From positions 122,084,643 to 122,148,642 of the forward strand of contig NC_134096.1 in NCBI RefSeq assembly GCF_000715075.1: a stretch of DNA of 64,000 bases. The letters run 5' to 3'. Below are positions 35,424 to 48,378 of the stretch, piece after piece (position 1 is the first letter of the stretch; every line of letters starts with the position of its first letter). The notes under the pieces are model-generated. The model saw nothing but the letters and a program-made list of their open reading frames with translations. It was not told the origin of the DNA and made no database searches. The stretch comes from Nicotiana tabacum (Eukaryota; Streptophyta; Magnoliopsida; Solanales; Solanaceae). The position numbers were made by a program, and so were the translations under genes.

Positions 35424-36050
35424 TACACGATACTTTAATAGCTTATTTCAGCTTGCGAAGCTAATTGATAAATTGGAAAATCCTTGAAATTTAATGAATT
35501 ATTATTCTTGCTTGTTAAAGAATTAATTGTTATTCCTGTAAATGATATTTAATTGATAAATTAGAAATTATTTGAATTGAAGGAATTTAATTAATATATT
35601 GAGAATTGTTGCATTTGAAAGAATTTGATTATTTCCGCTGATTAAATAAATTATTTTAAATTCTGTAAATCATGTTGATTTATATATCCTAGTTATATTT
35701 CAATTATTATTATTGCCCCATAGTGAATATCAAAGTCGGCCATCTCGTCTCTACCACTTCGAGATTAGGTTTGATACTTACTGGGTACACGTTGTTTACG
35801 TACTCATACTACACTTGCTGCACTTTTGTGCAGGAACTGAGGCAAGTACTAGTGGGGGCCCTATCGTCTTACACCCACGTTATCCAGAGACATAGTGGTG
35901 AGCTGTTTCTCTGATCCGTTCTGCAGCTACTAGTGTCTCTCTTTATATTTTAATTCTGTCTATTTTTATTTCGGACAGCATTTGAGGTTTTGTATAATCT
36001 ACTAGATGCCCATACACTTAAATGCTGGTGTCACAAGTGTACACTGATAC

Positions 36051-36616
36051 GTTATCTCTAATTTAATATTGCAGTTATTCAATTAAATGTATCCCATAAA
36101 AGCATGCTTTAACTACCAGAATAATACAATAAATTAACGGAATAAAAGTTTTAACATTTATGTTGCAAAGTAAGAGGAGGAGGTCTTCCTAATGATCTTT
36201 TGTCAAAAGGTATATATTTTTTCTCATAAAAATGTAGCTTCTCAATATACAATTAATAATAATTTAATTTATTTTAATTGTGTAGTTTTAAGAATCTATG
36301 CAACTTTTATTTTAATTTTAGGTTTTATTTTTCTTAGTCTTGGACTTTCTTAATTAGATAAAACTTAAGTAATATTCATTGATAATATACAGTTAACTGT
36401 ATGTCACATAGATTATTTACTACAAATAAACTAAATTTATGAATTAAACCAAATATATTTTATTTATTGGCGATTTGCTTTCTCATAAAAAGAGGGATAA
36501 TATCTACATTTGTTATTAACTCGATAAATTCTTTTTCTGAAGACCTCGGAGGCTCCTTTTAGTTTTCTATGTACAGCTCTCAGGTAGGACCAACCTTACA
36601 CGCACCCTTCAAAGCT
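36051..36616. other. AT-rich spacer, nothing recognised
   Basis: No coding segment or repeat structure seen between the LTR relative and the CACTA terminus. Confidence 0.5.
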
Positions 36617-36629
36617 CACTACAAGAAAA
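36617..36629. repeat. CACTA terminal inverted repeat (left copy)
   Basis: CACTACAAGAAAA preceded by gct. The partner copy was not found on the right side. Confidence 0.85.
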
Positions 36630-36689
36630 AAACTTACTCCATTAGGGATATTTAGCGACAAGTTTTAAATATGGTCTCTAAAAGACCCC

Positions 36690-37075
36690 CTCAAAAAGAA
36701 TTGTGGCGGTTTCTAGAAGTGCCACATTTATCTTTGCCACGAGCATTTTGTGGCGAGTTTTTAAAACCTCCACGACAACCGCCACAAAATAAATTTTGAA
36801 TTTGTGGGAGTTCTTGAAGACAATTGGTGGTAGTTTAGAACCCCCCGCAATATGATTTCAACGTGTCAAAAAAAAAATACTGCGGTGGTTTATAAACCCC
36901 CTCAATATGATTATAATGGTTCAAAAAAAAATTGTGGCCGTTTTTAAACCCCCACGATATGATTTAAATATTTTTTTAAAAAACAATTATGTGGGGTTTA
37001 TAACCGCTGCAATATGATATTAATATTAAAAAAAAATAGTGGCAGTTTATTTCCGCCACAACAAATCAAATTTCA
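36690..37075. repeat. CACTA subterminal repeats
   Basis: Five or so units of about 60-70 bp, each with a gtggcggtttataaaccccc-like core and a caatatgatt word. The gtggcgg and ccgccac forms occur in both orientations. Such subterminal motifs are where En/Spm TNPA-type proteins bind. Confidence 0.75.
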
Positions 37076-37216
37076 TAAAAAATAACTATAGTGACAAATA
37101 TTACAAATTCAAATTCTTACGGAATTAAACAAAAAATTTATCATGAACAATGATATCTGATATGGTCATCAACCAACTAAGATAGTAAAACTGTATGTAT
37201 CATTACAAGATTGAGC

Positions 37217-37222
37217 TTTATT
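37217..37222 (-). terminator. Candidate poly(A) signal
   Basis: TTTATT on plus (AATAAA on minus), about 145 bp beyond the splice donor of the captured decarboxylase exon. It could end a chimeric transcript. Weak evidence by itself. Confidence 0.3.
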
Positions 37223-37365
37223 AATTTCATTCTGAATAGAATGGAGTACTATTTGCTCGCTAAGTCTCCATAAATTCTGCCAAAATAACACTATCATGCT
37301 AGGGCTAAACCTTTTACTAGGAAATAATCTTTTACTAGGAAATAATTAATAAATGTTGTGAAAAC

Positions 37366-37474
37366 CTGAACTTGATTGTTCTCATTGTTCTTGTAATAAT
37401 CAACAATGAAATTCACCATTTTGTGACCATACTTTCTCAGTTGCTCTGCATCCATGGGTTTCAATTCATCCTCC
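37366..37474 (-). pseudogene. Captured exon of a tyrosine/aromatic amino-acid decarboxylase
   Basis: One 109-nt exon with an AG acceptor (before 37474) and a CAG/GT donor (after 37366). It reads KPMDAEQLRKYGHKMVNF followed by IVDYYKN, the N-terminal signature of plant PLP-dependent group II decarboxylases (tyrosine decarboxylase or phenylacetaldehyde synthase type). The PLP lysine and all other domains are absent, so no enzyme is made. It lies inside the CACTA element on the transposase strand and is inferred to be captured from a host gene. A further exon-like piece at 37761-37700 (AEEHDMEVKLEEF, then a stop) lies upstream on this strand and is unassigned. Confidence 0.8.
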
Positions 37475-37920
37475 CTAAACGTTTATACTTGTTTTTGACA
37501 TGTTTTGTCCTCTTCCCCTAGGATAGAATATCAAGTCTTCTTCGTTCTTCAACCTGCCATATTACAGCTTCAAAACTTTAGTTGGATCAAGATATTAATT
37601 TCTAAAAGAAAAAGGAACTGTACTCATATGAAGGAGTCAAGCGTTAATATAATCAAATATTTCTTAAACACAATATCCTATGACCTTTGAAATACAACAT
37701 TAGCATTGTCTACCTCAGCTTAGAATTCCTCCAGTTTCACCTCCATATCATGTTCTTCGGCCTACAGTAAATTGGAATGTAGAAGCATGTAAATCATTTC
37801 CATAAGATATACATAAACCCCACATTTAGTCAACTGAAGAAATGAATTCAATAGAACACACATTTATCCTGGATGACTATTGTTTATCTCAAAACCAGAA
37901 CCACACAATGGAACCGAACA

Positions 37921-40668
37921 TTACATGTTGAGGTTTGGGTTTGGTAGGCTAGGACCAAGAGTAGCAGCCAGAGAAGGATTGTAATCACTCGGTCTTCTGA
38001 CCTTACAGGGTGCGTCCTGGACAAAAAATGCGTGCACAGAGGCGCACAGAGCAGTCAGTTGAACGTAACAACATATACTTGATGTTGGATAAAGAATTAT
38101 CCAGTAACATCTGATAAGCTCCAATAATGATAAATAAATGACTAACAAACGAACAAAAGAGAAAGAAACAGGTTTGAAGATATCAGCTCTTATGCGGGAA
38201 GGGGATGAAAGATGTTGCTTCCAAAATTTTATTAGACTAAACAAGACTCAAGGGATAGCCCTAAAACTATAATTTTCTACACCTTGCTTCCTCCCAAATG
38301 GATAAACCACCTACACAAGAGGTAAAAAATTTATCTTCTTTAAATCATAACTAGCTGATCAGCAATTACACATTTTAGGTACCTCAAATATGATGCCATC
38401 CAATGCCATGGCATTACTAGCTTCCTTTAATGTTCTCATTTCAACAAAAACAAACTTCTTTTCATAGTTTATAGACATTGACAACAACATCCCCTGAAAA
38501 TTTTCAACAATACTCTAAGCATCTGAAAGGTAAATTTAGTTGTACTTATATGACAAAGGAGGACAAATTTTAAACTAACCTGGACCAGCTATGTTTCCTC
38601 CAATTGCAGACATAACATGACTAAAGAAGGTCGCAACAGACTGTATGAGAATCAGTGTGTCAAGAGAAACAAGAGGTATGTATGAGAGCAATGTCAGAGA
38701 TAGGTCATAGAAAATCAGCTTTAATCATGAGGTAAAAAAGAAAAAACTACATGCAGATTTTCTCTCTCAACAGATAGTGACTTCAAGGGATATCTTCAAA
38801 AAGAAATATCAAATAATGGTACATGGAATGAGGTTGGTTCTGTGACACTTTACTATAAATTATTAAATTTCAAAATATTTATTCTTTAAACATAGACGTG
38901 AATAGTACTTTGAGCACCATTCAGAAAATCACCACATACCATATTTATATAGAGAGTAATAGTAAATAAGTGAATGACTAAGAAAGATTTTCACGATGGT
39001 GACAGTAAGAAAGGTACTACTACTGATTTCATACTATGTCGACAGTAAATCAGATGAAACTAAGTTATATTGACCGAAATGACGGCGTAACAAATTTTAC
39101 ATCCAAAAAATATAAGAAGTACTAAACCACATTAAAAATATTGAAGTGAATCTGAAAGATATCAAAATATGAAAAGGAACTAAGCAACTTCCAAAATTTG
39201 AGTAGCAAACTTTTAAACAACCCAAGTCAAGTCACAAGAAATTCCAAATTTGAACCAAAGTGATTCCAACCGCATAATATCTCTCATATTTGAAGGCGAA
39301 AAAAGATGAATCACTCAGACACGGTTAAACTCAAAGGGCAACCTGGTGCACAAAGTATCCCGTATTTATGCAGGGTCCAGGGAAGGGTCGCGCCCTAAGG
39401 AGGTGTGATGTAGGCAGCCAACCTGATGCAAGCATCAATGGATGATTCCACGACTCGAACTTATAGGCCACACGGAGACAACTTGACTGTTGCTCCAAGG
39501 TTTGCCTTCGCACAGTTAAAACTACTATGCAATGAATACAGGAGAAAGTGTTCATCTAGTTTGTTTCAACAAATAAACATTATATGAAAATGTCAAAAAG
39601 ATCAACTACTTCTTGAGATTGGTAGAGGGTGATCTAATACATGTTCATTTGCATTAGCCGGAAGTCCACCAACATAAACTCGCCGAGCATGCCTAGTAGC
39701 CTGATAACAGAACAAGTTAGGAAACACTTTAGGTTAAAAAAGAGGAGCTCATACGCACCGTGAGCTTGAAAAGGAAATTACTAACACATTACCAACCTTA
39801 TGTGTCATTGCCTGGATCGGCATAACAGGAAGAACTCCAAACTACCACAACCAACAAGGAACAAATAAATGAGAATCTTGATAAAAGCATTGAATCCACA
39901 CAACTGAAAAGGGAGTGCTGACAGTACCTGGCCCGATGCTAAAGGAAGCATGTTAGGAAACATTCCAGGAATTGGTAGGTTGGTCCCAGGAACTTGACCT
40001 GCAGAGGCAACCAAGATACAGTTGAAAATGGCATCATGACGTATACTTTAAACGATACGAGAGTGAGTATTTACATTTCCCTATTAAAATGATTTTGAAA
40101 GAATAAATGAATTCCGTATTAAGAAATATAAGTAAAAAAATATAAGGAGTAGAAATTTTACAGTGTATTCAGAAAATATTTGTAACTACCAAACAGGCAA
40201 TTCCTGGATGAAGATGAACACGACCTGTTTTGGTTCTTCCTTGTACATAAAAGCTACAAAAGTCTGCTCACACCCATTGTCAGTACAGTGGGGCAAGTAG
40301 CCCAATATTGCCTTCTTAGAACATAAGACAAGACATACAAAACAAACAAACAAACACAAAACACAACAAGAAACCAAAAACCCTCAGTTTCGGAATTACT
40401 TCACCAAGTAAACAATAAATAAAAACAAAAAAACCAATCTACTCCATGACTCAATACCATTATAGGTGGAAGTTAAAGAACCAAAAAGCTTACCAAAACG
40501 TAACCATGCATTTTGATATGGACTTCCATACTATGTCAAAGAAAAATGTGGCAGTTATCAACATAATATCAGCTGTAACCTTAATGATGAAACAAGTACC
40601 TGCAGCAGCCGTAGTGCCAGGTAACATTGCAGTGGCAGGAGGTTCCATATCATAATCACCACAGATTA
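37921..40668 (-). pseudogene. U2AF65: Captured multi-exon fragment of U2AF65 (splicing factor U2AF large subunit)
   Basis: Seven exons in native order with GT-AG introns: about 40668-40600 (DMEPPATAMLPGT), 39998-39928 (GQVPGTNLPIPGMFPNM), 39841-39797 (LPVMPIQAMT), 39700-39641 (ATRHARRVYVGGLP), 38640-38580 (SVATFFSHVMSAIGGN), 38493-38383 (VEMRT..EASNAMALDGIIFE), and 38016-37921 (VRRPSDYNPSLAATLGPS). They cover the Pro/Ala/Met-rich linker and RRM1 of plant U2AF65, which binds the intron polypyrimidine tract. A 2-nt deletion near 38468 shifts the frame in exon six, and a stop follows at 37923. The RS domain, RRM2 and UHM are absent. Retained introns indicate capture of genomic DNA, not retrocopying. 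Confidence 0.9.
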
Positions 40669-40848
40669 AAAAGAGGTGAATCAAATAAAAAAGGGTGAAG
40701 CAAATATGAATATCATTTCTAAATATGCCTTCAAACCAAATATGGATACCATTTCTAAACATACCTATACACCAAATAAATGAAATAAATATTACTTAGT
40801 TATGCAGTACTATTACCTTCATATAAATCAACATATAAAATAAATTTT

Positions 40849-43800
40849 CTATTCAAACATGCATGTATCTGATGCTAAGTTAGTAGCAACATTTTTCTCT
40901 ACTACATCATCTATTATATGGTCCGTAGCTAGTTGTACATACTCATCACCATCACTAAAGAACTGTTCGAGTTCTTGCTCTTGGTATGGTTCATTCTCAT
41001 ATACTTCATCTTCCACTACTTCTTCTCCCATATCATACAGATCTCTTGGCTTTAGATGCACAGCAACACTCCACCCTTTATTGACAACATCATCTACATA
41101 GTACACTAGTTGTGCTTGAGATGCTTCGATATAAGGCTCATGTTCTTCACGTTCACCTGTATGAATCAATCTATCAAAATTAACACAATTTAAGTTCCAA
41201 CGATCCTTTTTATACCCTCTATCTCGAGCAGTATCAGCCCATCTACATTTGAAAAGAACCACCTTGAACCGACCATTATAATTAATCTCAATAATATCTT
41301 CTAACTTCCCATAATATGGTAACTCTGCTTGCCTTAAATTTCCATCTACACTACTTGCAATACATGATGTTTTAGAGGTTAAGAAAACTCCACTATTCTG
41401 TGTTTGTAGACCTTCTTCTCGAGCCAAAGTTCAAAATTTGGACCCATTGATGTTATATGCAGTAAAACTTCTTGCATGTGCCGATGGACCTCGTGCAAGA
41501 AACTTTAGATCAATAGACATTGTATCTATTATGTCTGGATTCAAAATCTAAATCAAAATAAAATTGTCTTAGTGTCATTCAAATAAAATGAAAATAATAA
41601 CTAATGATTACTTACTCACCCGCTTTTGGAACCAATCAACAAACTCTTTATTAACTCTCCTCTCTATCTCAGTAGGCGATGGTCTTCTTCTTGAACTCCT
41701 CCTTATGTACTGTCTAAATTCGCTATATGTAATAATTACATTAACATTAAAGAACATGACTAGCCTACTTCAAACATTACAATGATAAATAATATAAAGT
41801 CCGTATGAGTTACTCACTCCACAAATGGCGTGACAATTGCATAGTTCAGAAGCACATATCGATGAGCTTGTAGTTTCTGTATATGAGTTAAAGGGAATGT
41901 AACCGAAGCTGATACAGGTTTACCTAATTGAGGGACCTTCCAGAAGGCTCAGTGATATTTGGGTCATTACGAACACGCCTAGGCCTATTGAATCTTGTCT
42001 CAATATCCTCAATATACCGAGAACAAAAGGTAAGAGACTCTTTAGCTAAGTAACCCTCAGCTATAGAACCCTCTGGTTGTGCTTTATTTCGTACAAATGA
42101 CTTAAAATGGCCTAATTCCCTACAAAAATAATAGGAAATAAGTGTACAAACTATTTAAAATGACCAGAATACAAGTATATTCAAATTAGAAGTGTTAATG
42201 TTTTACCTCTCAATAGGATACATGTTTCGGTGATGCACTGGACCTCCCAGTTTTGCCTCTTTTGCTAGATGGACAGACAAATAAACCATTACTGTAAAGA
42301 ATGATGGAGGAAATAGTATCTCTATGTGGCAAAGTATGCTTTCAATGCGCTCTTGGAGCTTATCAAGCTCCAAAAGATTCAAGGTTTTGCTAGAAAGGGC
42401 ACGAAAAAATGAGCAAAAGTCCACCAAAACTGCAACTACATGGTCTGGCAACACATTGCGGATCGCCAATGGTAGCAATTGCTCTAAAATAATATGGCAA
42501 TCATGACTTTTCAATCCAAAAATCTTTTTTTGTACCAAATCAACACATCTGGAAATGTTACTTGAGTAGGCATCTGGTACTTTAATATTCTTCAAAGTTG
42601 TAAGGAACAACTTTTTGGTGTCCAGCTTCTTTTTGTTATCAGTCACAAGTGAAAAAATAGCAAGATGATATTTTCCACTATCATCCGGCCAAAGATCACG
42701 CCTTATGCCTATTTCTCTTAGATTCTTTCGGGCATTAATATAATCTTTTGATTTTGATTTATCATGCAGCAGTGTATATATGATATTGTCACATATATTC
42801 TTTTCGATATGCATAAAGTCTAAATTATGATGTAACAAGTTAGATTTCCAATAAGGAAGTTCAAAAAATATACTTCTCTTGTTCCATTGTTTAGTTGCTC
42901 TTCTAGATCTTTTCCCGCTAACATTCAACTCTGCTACTCTCCTTTCTTCAATTTGTCTCAAAATGTCCAACCCTAATAATTTTAATGGTGGATTCCGCTC
43001 CTCTGTACTTCCATTAAAGCGTACTCGATTCAATCTAAACCTATGATTTCTTCTCAGAAAACGTCGATGACCCATAAAACACCACTTTTTACTATGACGA
43101 AAACGACAAGGTTCTGTGTCAAAGTTACAAGTTGGGCAGGCAAAACCAGTATGTGTGTTCCAGCTAGATAGGATACCTAATCCAGGAAAGTCACTGATTG
43201 TCCACATAAGAGCTGCATGCATTCTAAAATTTTCTTTCAATGATGAGTCAAACGTTTCAATACCATCATTCCATAACTCACATAATTCCTTCACGAGGGG
43301 CTGTAAGTACACATCTATATTATTTCCAGGCATTTGCTTGCCTGGAATAATCATTGATAAGATGAAGGAGGTGTGTTTCATACACATCCAAGGATGAAGA
43401 TTGTATGGAATCAAGAAGACTGGCCAAATACTATAGGTAGTACTCATTGTTCCAAAAGGACTGAAACCATCAGTAGCAAGGCCTAAGCGAATATTTTGAG
43501 GATCCGAAGCAAATCCAAAATGAGTCCGATTAAATGTCTTCCATGCCTCACCATCCCTTGGATGTCTCATCAACCCATCTTCGTTACTGCTTGAAGCATG
43601 CCATCTCATATGCTCAGCAGTCTTACAACACATAAATAATCTTTGTAACCTTGATTTTAATGGAAAATAATGTAAAACCTTTGCAGATTGCTTTTTTTTT
43701 TTCTTGTTAGGATTCCATTTAGATGTACCACAATGCTTACATGCTTCCAATTCTGAGTCACCTTCCCAGTATAACATACAATTATTTGGACATGCAGGTA

Positions 43801-44446
43801 TCTTGATGTAGTCAAGGCCAAGTTTGCTAATGGTTTTTTTGGCCTCATAAAAGGAAGGAGGTAAATTTGCATCTTCAAATGTATCTCTCAACAAATCTAG
43901 TATCATGGTCATTGCCTTATCACTTAATCCACAATAGACCTTTATATGATACAATTTTATTAAAAACTCTAACTTTGTGTACTTGCTCCCTTCATAAAGT
44001 GTTTTACTTCCATCTTTGAGAAAATCATGAAAGTCACCAGAATCCTCCCTATGCCCCTCATTTGATATTTCATTTGAACACAATGGTTGAGATATCCCTA
44101 CATCAGCCGCTTGGTGCCTATATTGCCCAAATGCATCATTAATCATTGTTTCTATTGAATTTTCTGGATGAAACATCTTTTGCATAACATCTCTATCTCC
44201 AGAAGGCTCTACTACCTGTTTCTCACCATGAAGATTCCAAATAACATAATTTTGCGGGAATGGCTTGCAAATCAAATGATCCTGCACTATTTCTCTAGTT
44301 TGCCACTTGCCAAAACCACATTTAGGACATGGACATCTGATTGTATCTTCCACAACCGCATTCTTAAACTCAGAATCAAGAAATTTATCCAAACCAAGCA
44401 AGTATTCGTTTGTGTTCCGTGGCTTTTCAATCCATGATTTATCCAT
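40849..44446 (-). pseudogene. CACTA transposase (TNPD/TNP2-like), four exons, disabled
   Basis: Exons 44446-42207, 42119-41818, 41722-41620 and 41547-40849 with GT-AG borders. Exon 1 is open for 747 residues: transposase-associated zinc-binding domain at 1-80 (PCPKCGFGKW), Transposase_21/TNP2 core (about 230-470, FGTMSTTYSIWPV), the HNLDFMHIEKNICDNI motif, and start of DUF4218 (PLAIRNVLPDHV). Exons 2-3 complete DUF4218 (TPFVDEFRQYIRRSSRRRPS across the junction). Exon 4 carries DUF4216 (NSGVFLTSKTSCIAS). Two lesions are visible: a one-base deletion near 41930 and a TGA at 41433-41431 where relatives appear to have Arg. CACTA transposases cut at the termini and need intact ends, and here one end is not found, so the copy is not autonomous. 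Confidence 0.93.
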
Positions 44447-44643
44447 TGGAAAGTAATAAATAAATTAACAGGAATCGATTAGAATATACCTCCAAAAGCA
44501 ATCATCCAAGTCTACGAGTATCTTCAGATTTGGCTATACTTCCAATCTACTCCAAGAATTTCAAATGCTCTTTCAAACAAAGTTAATTCCAGAAACTGGC
44601 AGAGGACAGAAAGAACCAATGAAGAATTCCTACAAAGGACCCC

Positions 44644-44657
44644 TTATATATATATGT
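44644..44657 (-). promoter_or_regulatory. TATA box of the CACTA transposase gene
   Basis: Minus strand reads tatatatataaggg, about 200 bp upstream of the transposase ATG. Confidence 0.5.
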
Positions 44658-44760
44658 TCGTTCATTTATTGAAGGATAACAAGCAGTAGAAAAAAGAGGG
44701 CCAGAACTACAAACGAAGAAAAACCTAATCAGAAGAAATTTCAATATTTCCCACGGTTAT

Positions 44761-45541
44761 TGCTTATGGAGGATGGACTTGCCGCTTTCCTTGCTTAAAA
44801 TAAACCGTCAGTGCTTCCAATTATTTAAAACTAGCAATTTATGAGAATTAATAGTATTTATATTAATATAGAGAACTTTCCACTCTTATGAGTTATGGTA
44901 AATAAGTGCTTTAAAGAAGGTAGAAAGTTTTTAAGATTTGTGAAACCAAAAAGGGCAAGGATTCTGAATGGAAAAATAACGTTTAGGGTTAAGAAAGAAT
45001 GACTTTGGGGCACTAAATAGTTTTTCCTCTTTTCATTTATTTTAATTCTTACTAATTTTAAGATATGCTTTTACGGATGTATCTACATAAATAAGTATAC
45101 AATTAAAAAATCAAATAAGAAGTATTTTAAGTTATAAAATACAAGTTAAAGAAAAGGTATAAGCTCTTGAAAATAAATAATATTGATATTATTTAGCTAG
45201 ATCAACATAGGATAAATCTTGTCATATAGAAATCCTATTACATATAATGAAACCATTGATAAAATAATATTCTAAAATAAAATATTGATGAAACAAACGT
45301 AAATCCAAACAACATACACAGAGACTCCAATTTGATCAACCCATTACTTCGTCCTTCACGTCTCACAAGAATGTCATAATCAATTTGAGTATCAACAGAT
45401 ATATTTCGTCACTAATTTACAAAAAATTTAAGTAGATATAACTGTATCTGAATTTAAAGTTCACTATAAGCTTAAATCTAAATGTTTATAACAACTATAA
45501 GATAATTGTAATTATTACATCCACTAATAATTTTATTGAGC
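44761..45541. other. AT-rich spacer
   Basis: No gene or recognisable repeat. The expected CACTA right terminus is not here. Confidence 0.5.
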
Positions 45542-45546
45542 TTTTC

Positions 45547-48373
45547 TATCACGACCCAAAAATTCAATAAAAGTCGTCATGGCGCCGGACACCACTGTCA
45601 GGCAAGCCAACACTAAATAATTAAATAAATCCTCATTTTAGTGTTTCTGAAAACATAAATTTGCTTCGATTTAACTAGTAACAAACGAACTTTAGGAATA
45701 ATAATACTAATAATGTTTTCCATTTTCAATACTAAATATCCCTTAATCATCCCAGAACTCGGTGTCACAAGTGCATGAGTATCAGCTAGGAAGATAAAGT
45801 AAAATACAACATATGTCTAGAATACAAATTAGACAGGAAAATACATAAGTAACTCTGAAGGGGACTCTGTCGGCTGCGGATCGTAGATGAAAATGCAGCT
45901 CACCTAAGTCTCCGCATTTACCACACCTCGGCACCCGAAAGGCTGCTAGACATATATGCACATGCACAAAAATGTGCAGTAAGTGTAGTATGAGTACGTA
46001 ATTCAACGTGTACCCAGTAAGTATTTACCTAACCTCGAAGAAGTAGTGACGAGGGGTCGACTCAGACACTTACTATAGCCAACAATAATATACCGATGAT
46101 ATGATAAATTATGAATTTTATAAGGCAATTGTAAACTCAGTAACATGAAGCAGGTAAATAATTCTTTTGTTAATAGGGGATTTCCAAATTCCTATTTCAT
46201 CATTTATCAATTTATCTTAGACCAGGGAGGCAATATCATTATTTATAAATTTCAAGGCAAATAATACAAGCATGCGCAAATCATGCCGAGGTCGTACGAC
46301 CAGATCCAACATAATATTTAAACTGTGCACTGCCAGAGGTTCGAATGGCGCGAACCATAGATGCATCTATTTAATCTACCGAGGCGTTCGACCCATTCCA
46401 CAAAAGATAACACATTCAAACTATCAATCAAGAATTTATCAAGGGGAAATTATCCAAGAAAAAAGGCAATTTCTCTTTTAAAAGTCAAGAAAACGATGTC
46501 TAGCATTTTAGAAATTTATTTACAAAGTTCGATATGATTTAAGCATTTTAAATTGACAACAAGATTGCAAATATTACAAGTAAAGCATGCTTTTGGGTCC
46601 TAGATTACCCGAACTTAAGCATAATAATAGTTACGCACGGACTCTCACAACCTCGTGCGTACGTAGCTCCCACAAAGAGGATCACACATTGATTTATTTT
46701 ACCTATGGGGTAAATTCCCTCTTACAAGGTTAGAAAGGAGACTTACCTCACTCCGAAATTCCATAAACGGCTTCCGAACCCTTCAAACAACTCGAATCGA
46801 TGCTCAACGCCCCAAAACTAACCAACAATTATGCAAACCCATTAATATATACTCAAATACTCAATATAATCCAATTTATAACAATTTCTAACCCCGACCG
46901 AAAAGTCGATAAAAATACCCTCAGGCCCACGTGCCCGGATTCCGAAAATTTTCGAAGATAAACTTTACCCATAACCTCGCGAACTCAAATATATAGATTA
47001 TTCTCAATTCCATGCCCAATTTTGTGATCAAAAATCCAAAATATCAAATTCTAGGTCTTATACCAAAACCCCCATAATTTATACTAATTTCATGTTTAAA
47101 TCCTTATACAAACCATGTATTTTACTTATAATAAATGGGAATCACTTACCTTGGCATTGATGACGAAGAATGAGCTCCAAAATTGCTCTAAGACCGGCTC
47201 TCATGGAGAAAATGGGGTGAAAATGAGCCAAGCTCTCGTTTTTAAAGAACACACTGCCCAACCCCGACGTTCACACCTTCGGTCAAGTAGCCACACCTGC
47301 GGCTTCGCAGGTGCGAGACACCTTCCGCTTATACGCCTTCTTCTGGTCCTGCAAGGCATTTTTTGCTTCTGCGCTTGCGCAGATGCGGCCCAAAGCTCAG
47401 CACCTGTGGTCCTTCACCTGGACGGCCTGCTCCGCATCTGCAACTCCAAATGTCTCTTTTGCGCCCTCCTCACCTGGCCAAAACCTCGCAGGTGCGGGTA
47501 CACCAGATATCAGTTGCCTCAACTCTTCTTCAAATTTCAAATTCGATCTGTTAACCACTTGGAATCCACCCGGGGTCCCCGGGACCCCTTACAATCACAC
47601 CAACCAGTTCCAAAACACATTACGAACTTAGTCGAGCCTTCAAATCACATCAAACAATATCAAAATCATGAATCGCAACTCAATTCAAGCTTTATGAACT
47701 CTAGAACTTCAAACTTTTACATTCGAAGCCGAAACCTATCAAATCACGTCCGATTGACCTCAAATTTTGCACACAAGTCATATTTGATATTACGGGCCTA
47801 CTCAAACTTCCGGAATCAGAATCCGACCCCGATATCAAAAAGTCCACTCCCGGTCAAACTTCTCAAAACCTTCAAATTTCTAGCTTTAGCCAAATGACTC
47901 CAAAATGACCTACGGACCTCTGAATCCACTTCCGGACGCGTTCCCAATACCAGAATTACTATACGGAGCTATTCCCAAACTCGAAATCCCAAACGGATAT
48001 CGATAATAAAATTCACCTCCATCTCAAATTCATGAAATTCTTCCAAAGTGCTAACTTCCACAATAGGCGCTGAAACGCTCTCGGGTCATCCAAAACCCGA
48101 TCCGAACATACGCCCAAGTCCGAAATCATCATACGAATCTACTGAAACCTTCAAATCCCGATTCTGAGGTCGTTTACTCAAAATTAATCCTTAGTGAGAT
48201 TCTTTCAACTTTAAGCTTCCAAAATGAGAATTCTCTTTCCAAATCAACTTTAAACTCCCTGAATCTCAATTCCGACTACGCATACAAGTCATAATACCTG
48301 AAGTAAAGTTGTTTATGGCCTCAAACTGCTGAGCGACGTGCTAGAACTCAAAACGACTGGTCGGATCGTTACA
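45547..48373 (-). repeat. Solo LTR of family A (2,827 bp)
   Basis: Runs from TATCACGACCC to GGATCGTTACA on plus, with all family A landmarks in minus orientation, and is flanked by the 5-bp duplication TTTTC at 45542-45546 and 48374-48378. There is no PBS or internal sequence, so it is a solo LTR left by LTR-LTR recombination. The 260-aa frame at 47115-47897 crosses the word array and is spurious. Confidence 0.92.
47265..47500. repeat. Word array in the solo LTR, degenerate
   Basis: Words such as cacctgcggcttcgcaggtgcg and cttctgcgcttgcgcagatgcgg. Fewer perfect palindromes than at 18381-18665. The TATA site reads ttctttaaaaacg on the minus strand. Confidence 0.75.
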
Positions 48374-48378
48374 TTTTC

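Larger units (their letters stand above)
33500..36050 (+). repeat. LTR relative of family A, both ends truncated
   Basis: Same order of landmarks as the family A LTR, in plus orientation: ccaataggttcgtatgatg (33676), the gaggtcccggggacctc stretch (34080), a word array (34165-34435), ggcgaggtaagtctcttg (34932), a cgtatacacgaggtgatgag stretch (35020), and gatacttactgggtacacg (35772). Neither the TG nor the CA terminus is present. The frames at 34006-34539 and the opposite strand are artefacts of the array. Confidence 0.75.
36617..44760 (-). mobile_element. CACTA (En/Spm) transposon with captured host exons
   Basis: The left end begins CACTACAAGAAAA, the classic CACTA terminus, followed by subterminal repeats to about 37075. 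The transposase gene is on the minus strand (44446-40849). Downstream of it, and still on the minus strand, lie U2AF65 exons (40668-37921) and a decarboxylase exon (37474-37366). The matching right terminus (expected ...TTCTTGTAGTG) was not found between 44460 and 49330, so the right boundary is only estimated, and the right end is lost or too diverged to see. Confidence 0.8.

Noticed and set aside
37921..40668. A functional second U2AF65 gene
   Set aside because: Only the linker and RRM1 exons are present. A 2-nt deletion and early stop break the frame, and the RS domain, RRM2 and UHM are missing.
47115..47897. 260-aa open frame
   Set aside because: It runs through an LTR and its GC-rich word array. 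Composition makes long frames there on both strands, and no domain is present. The same applies to 34006-34539, 34057-34461 and 18355-18717.
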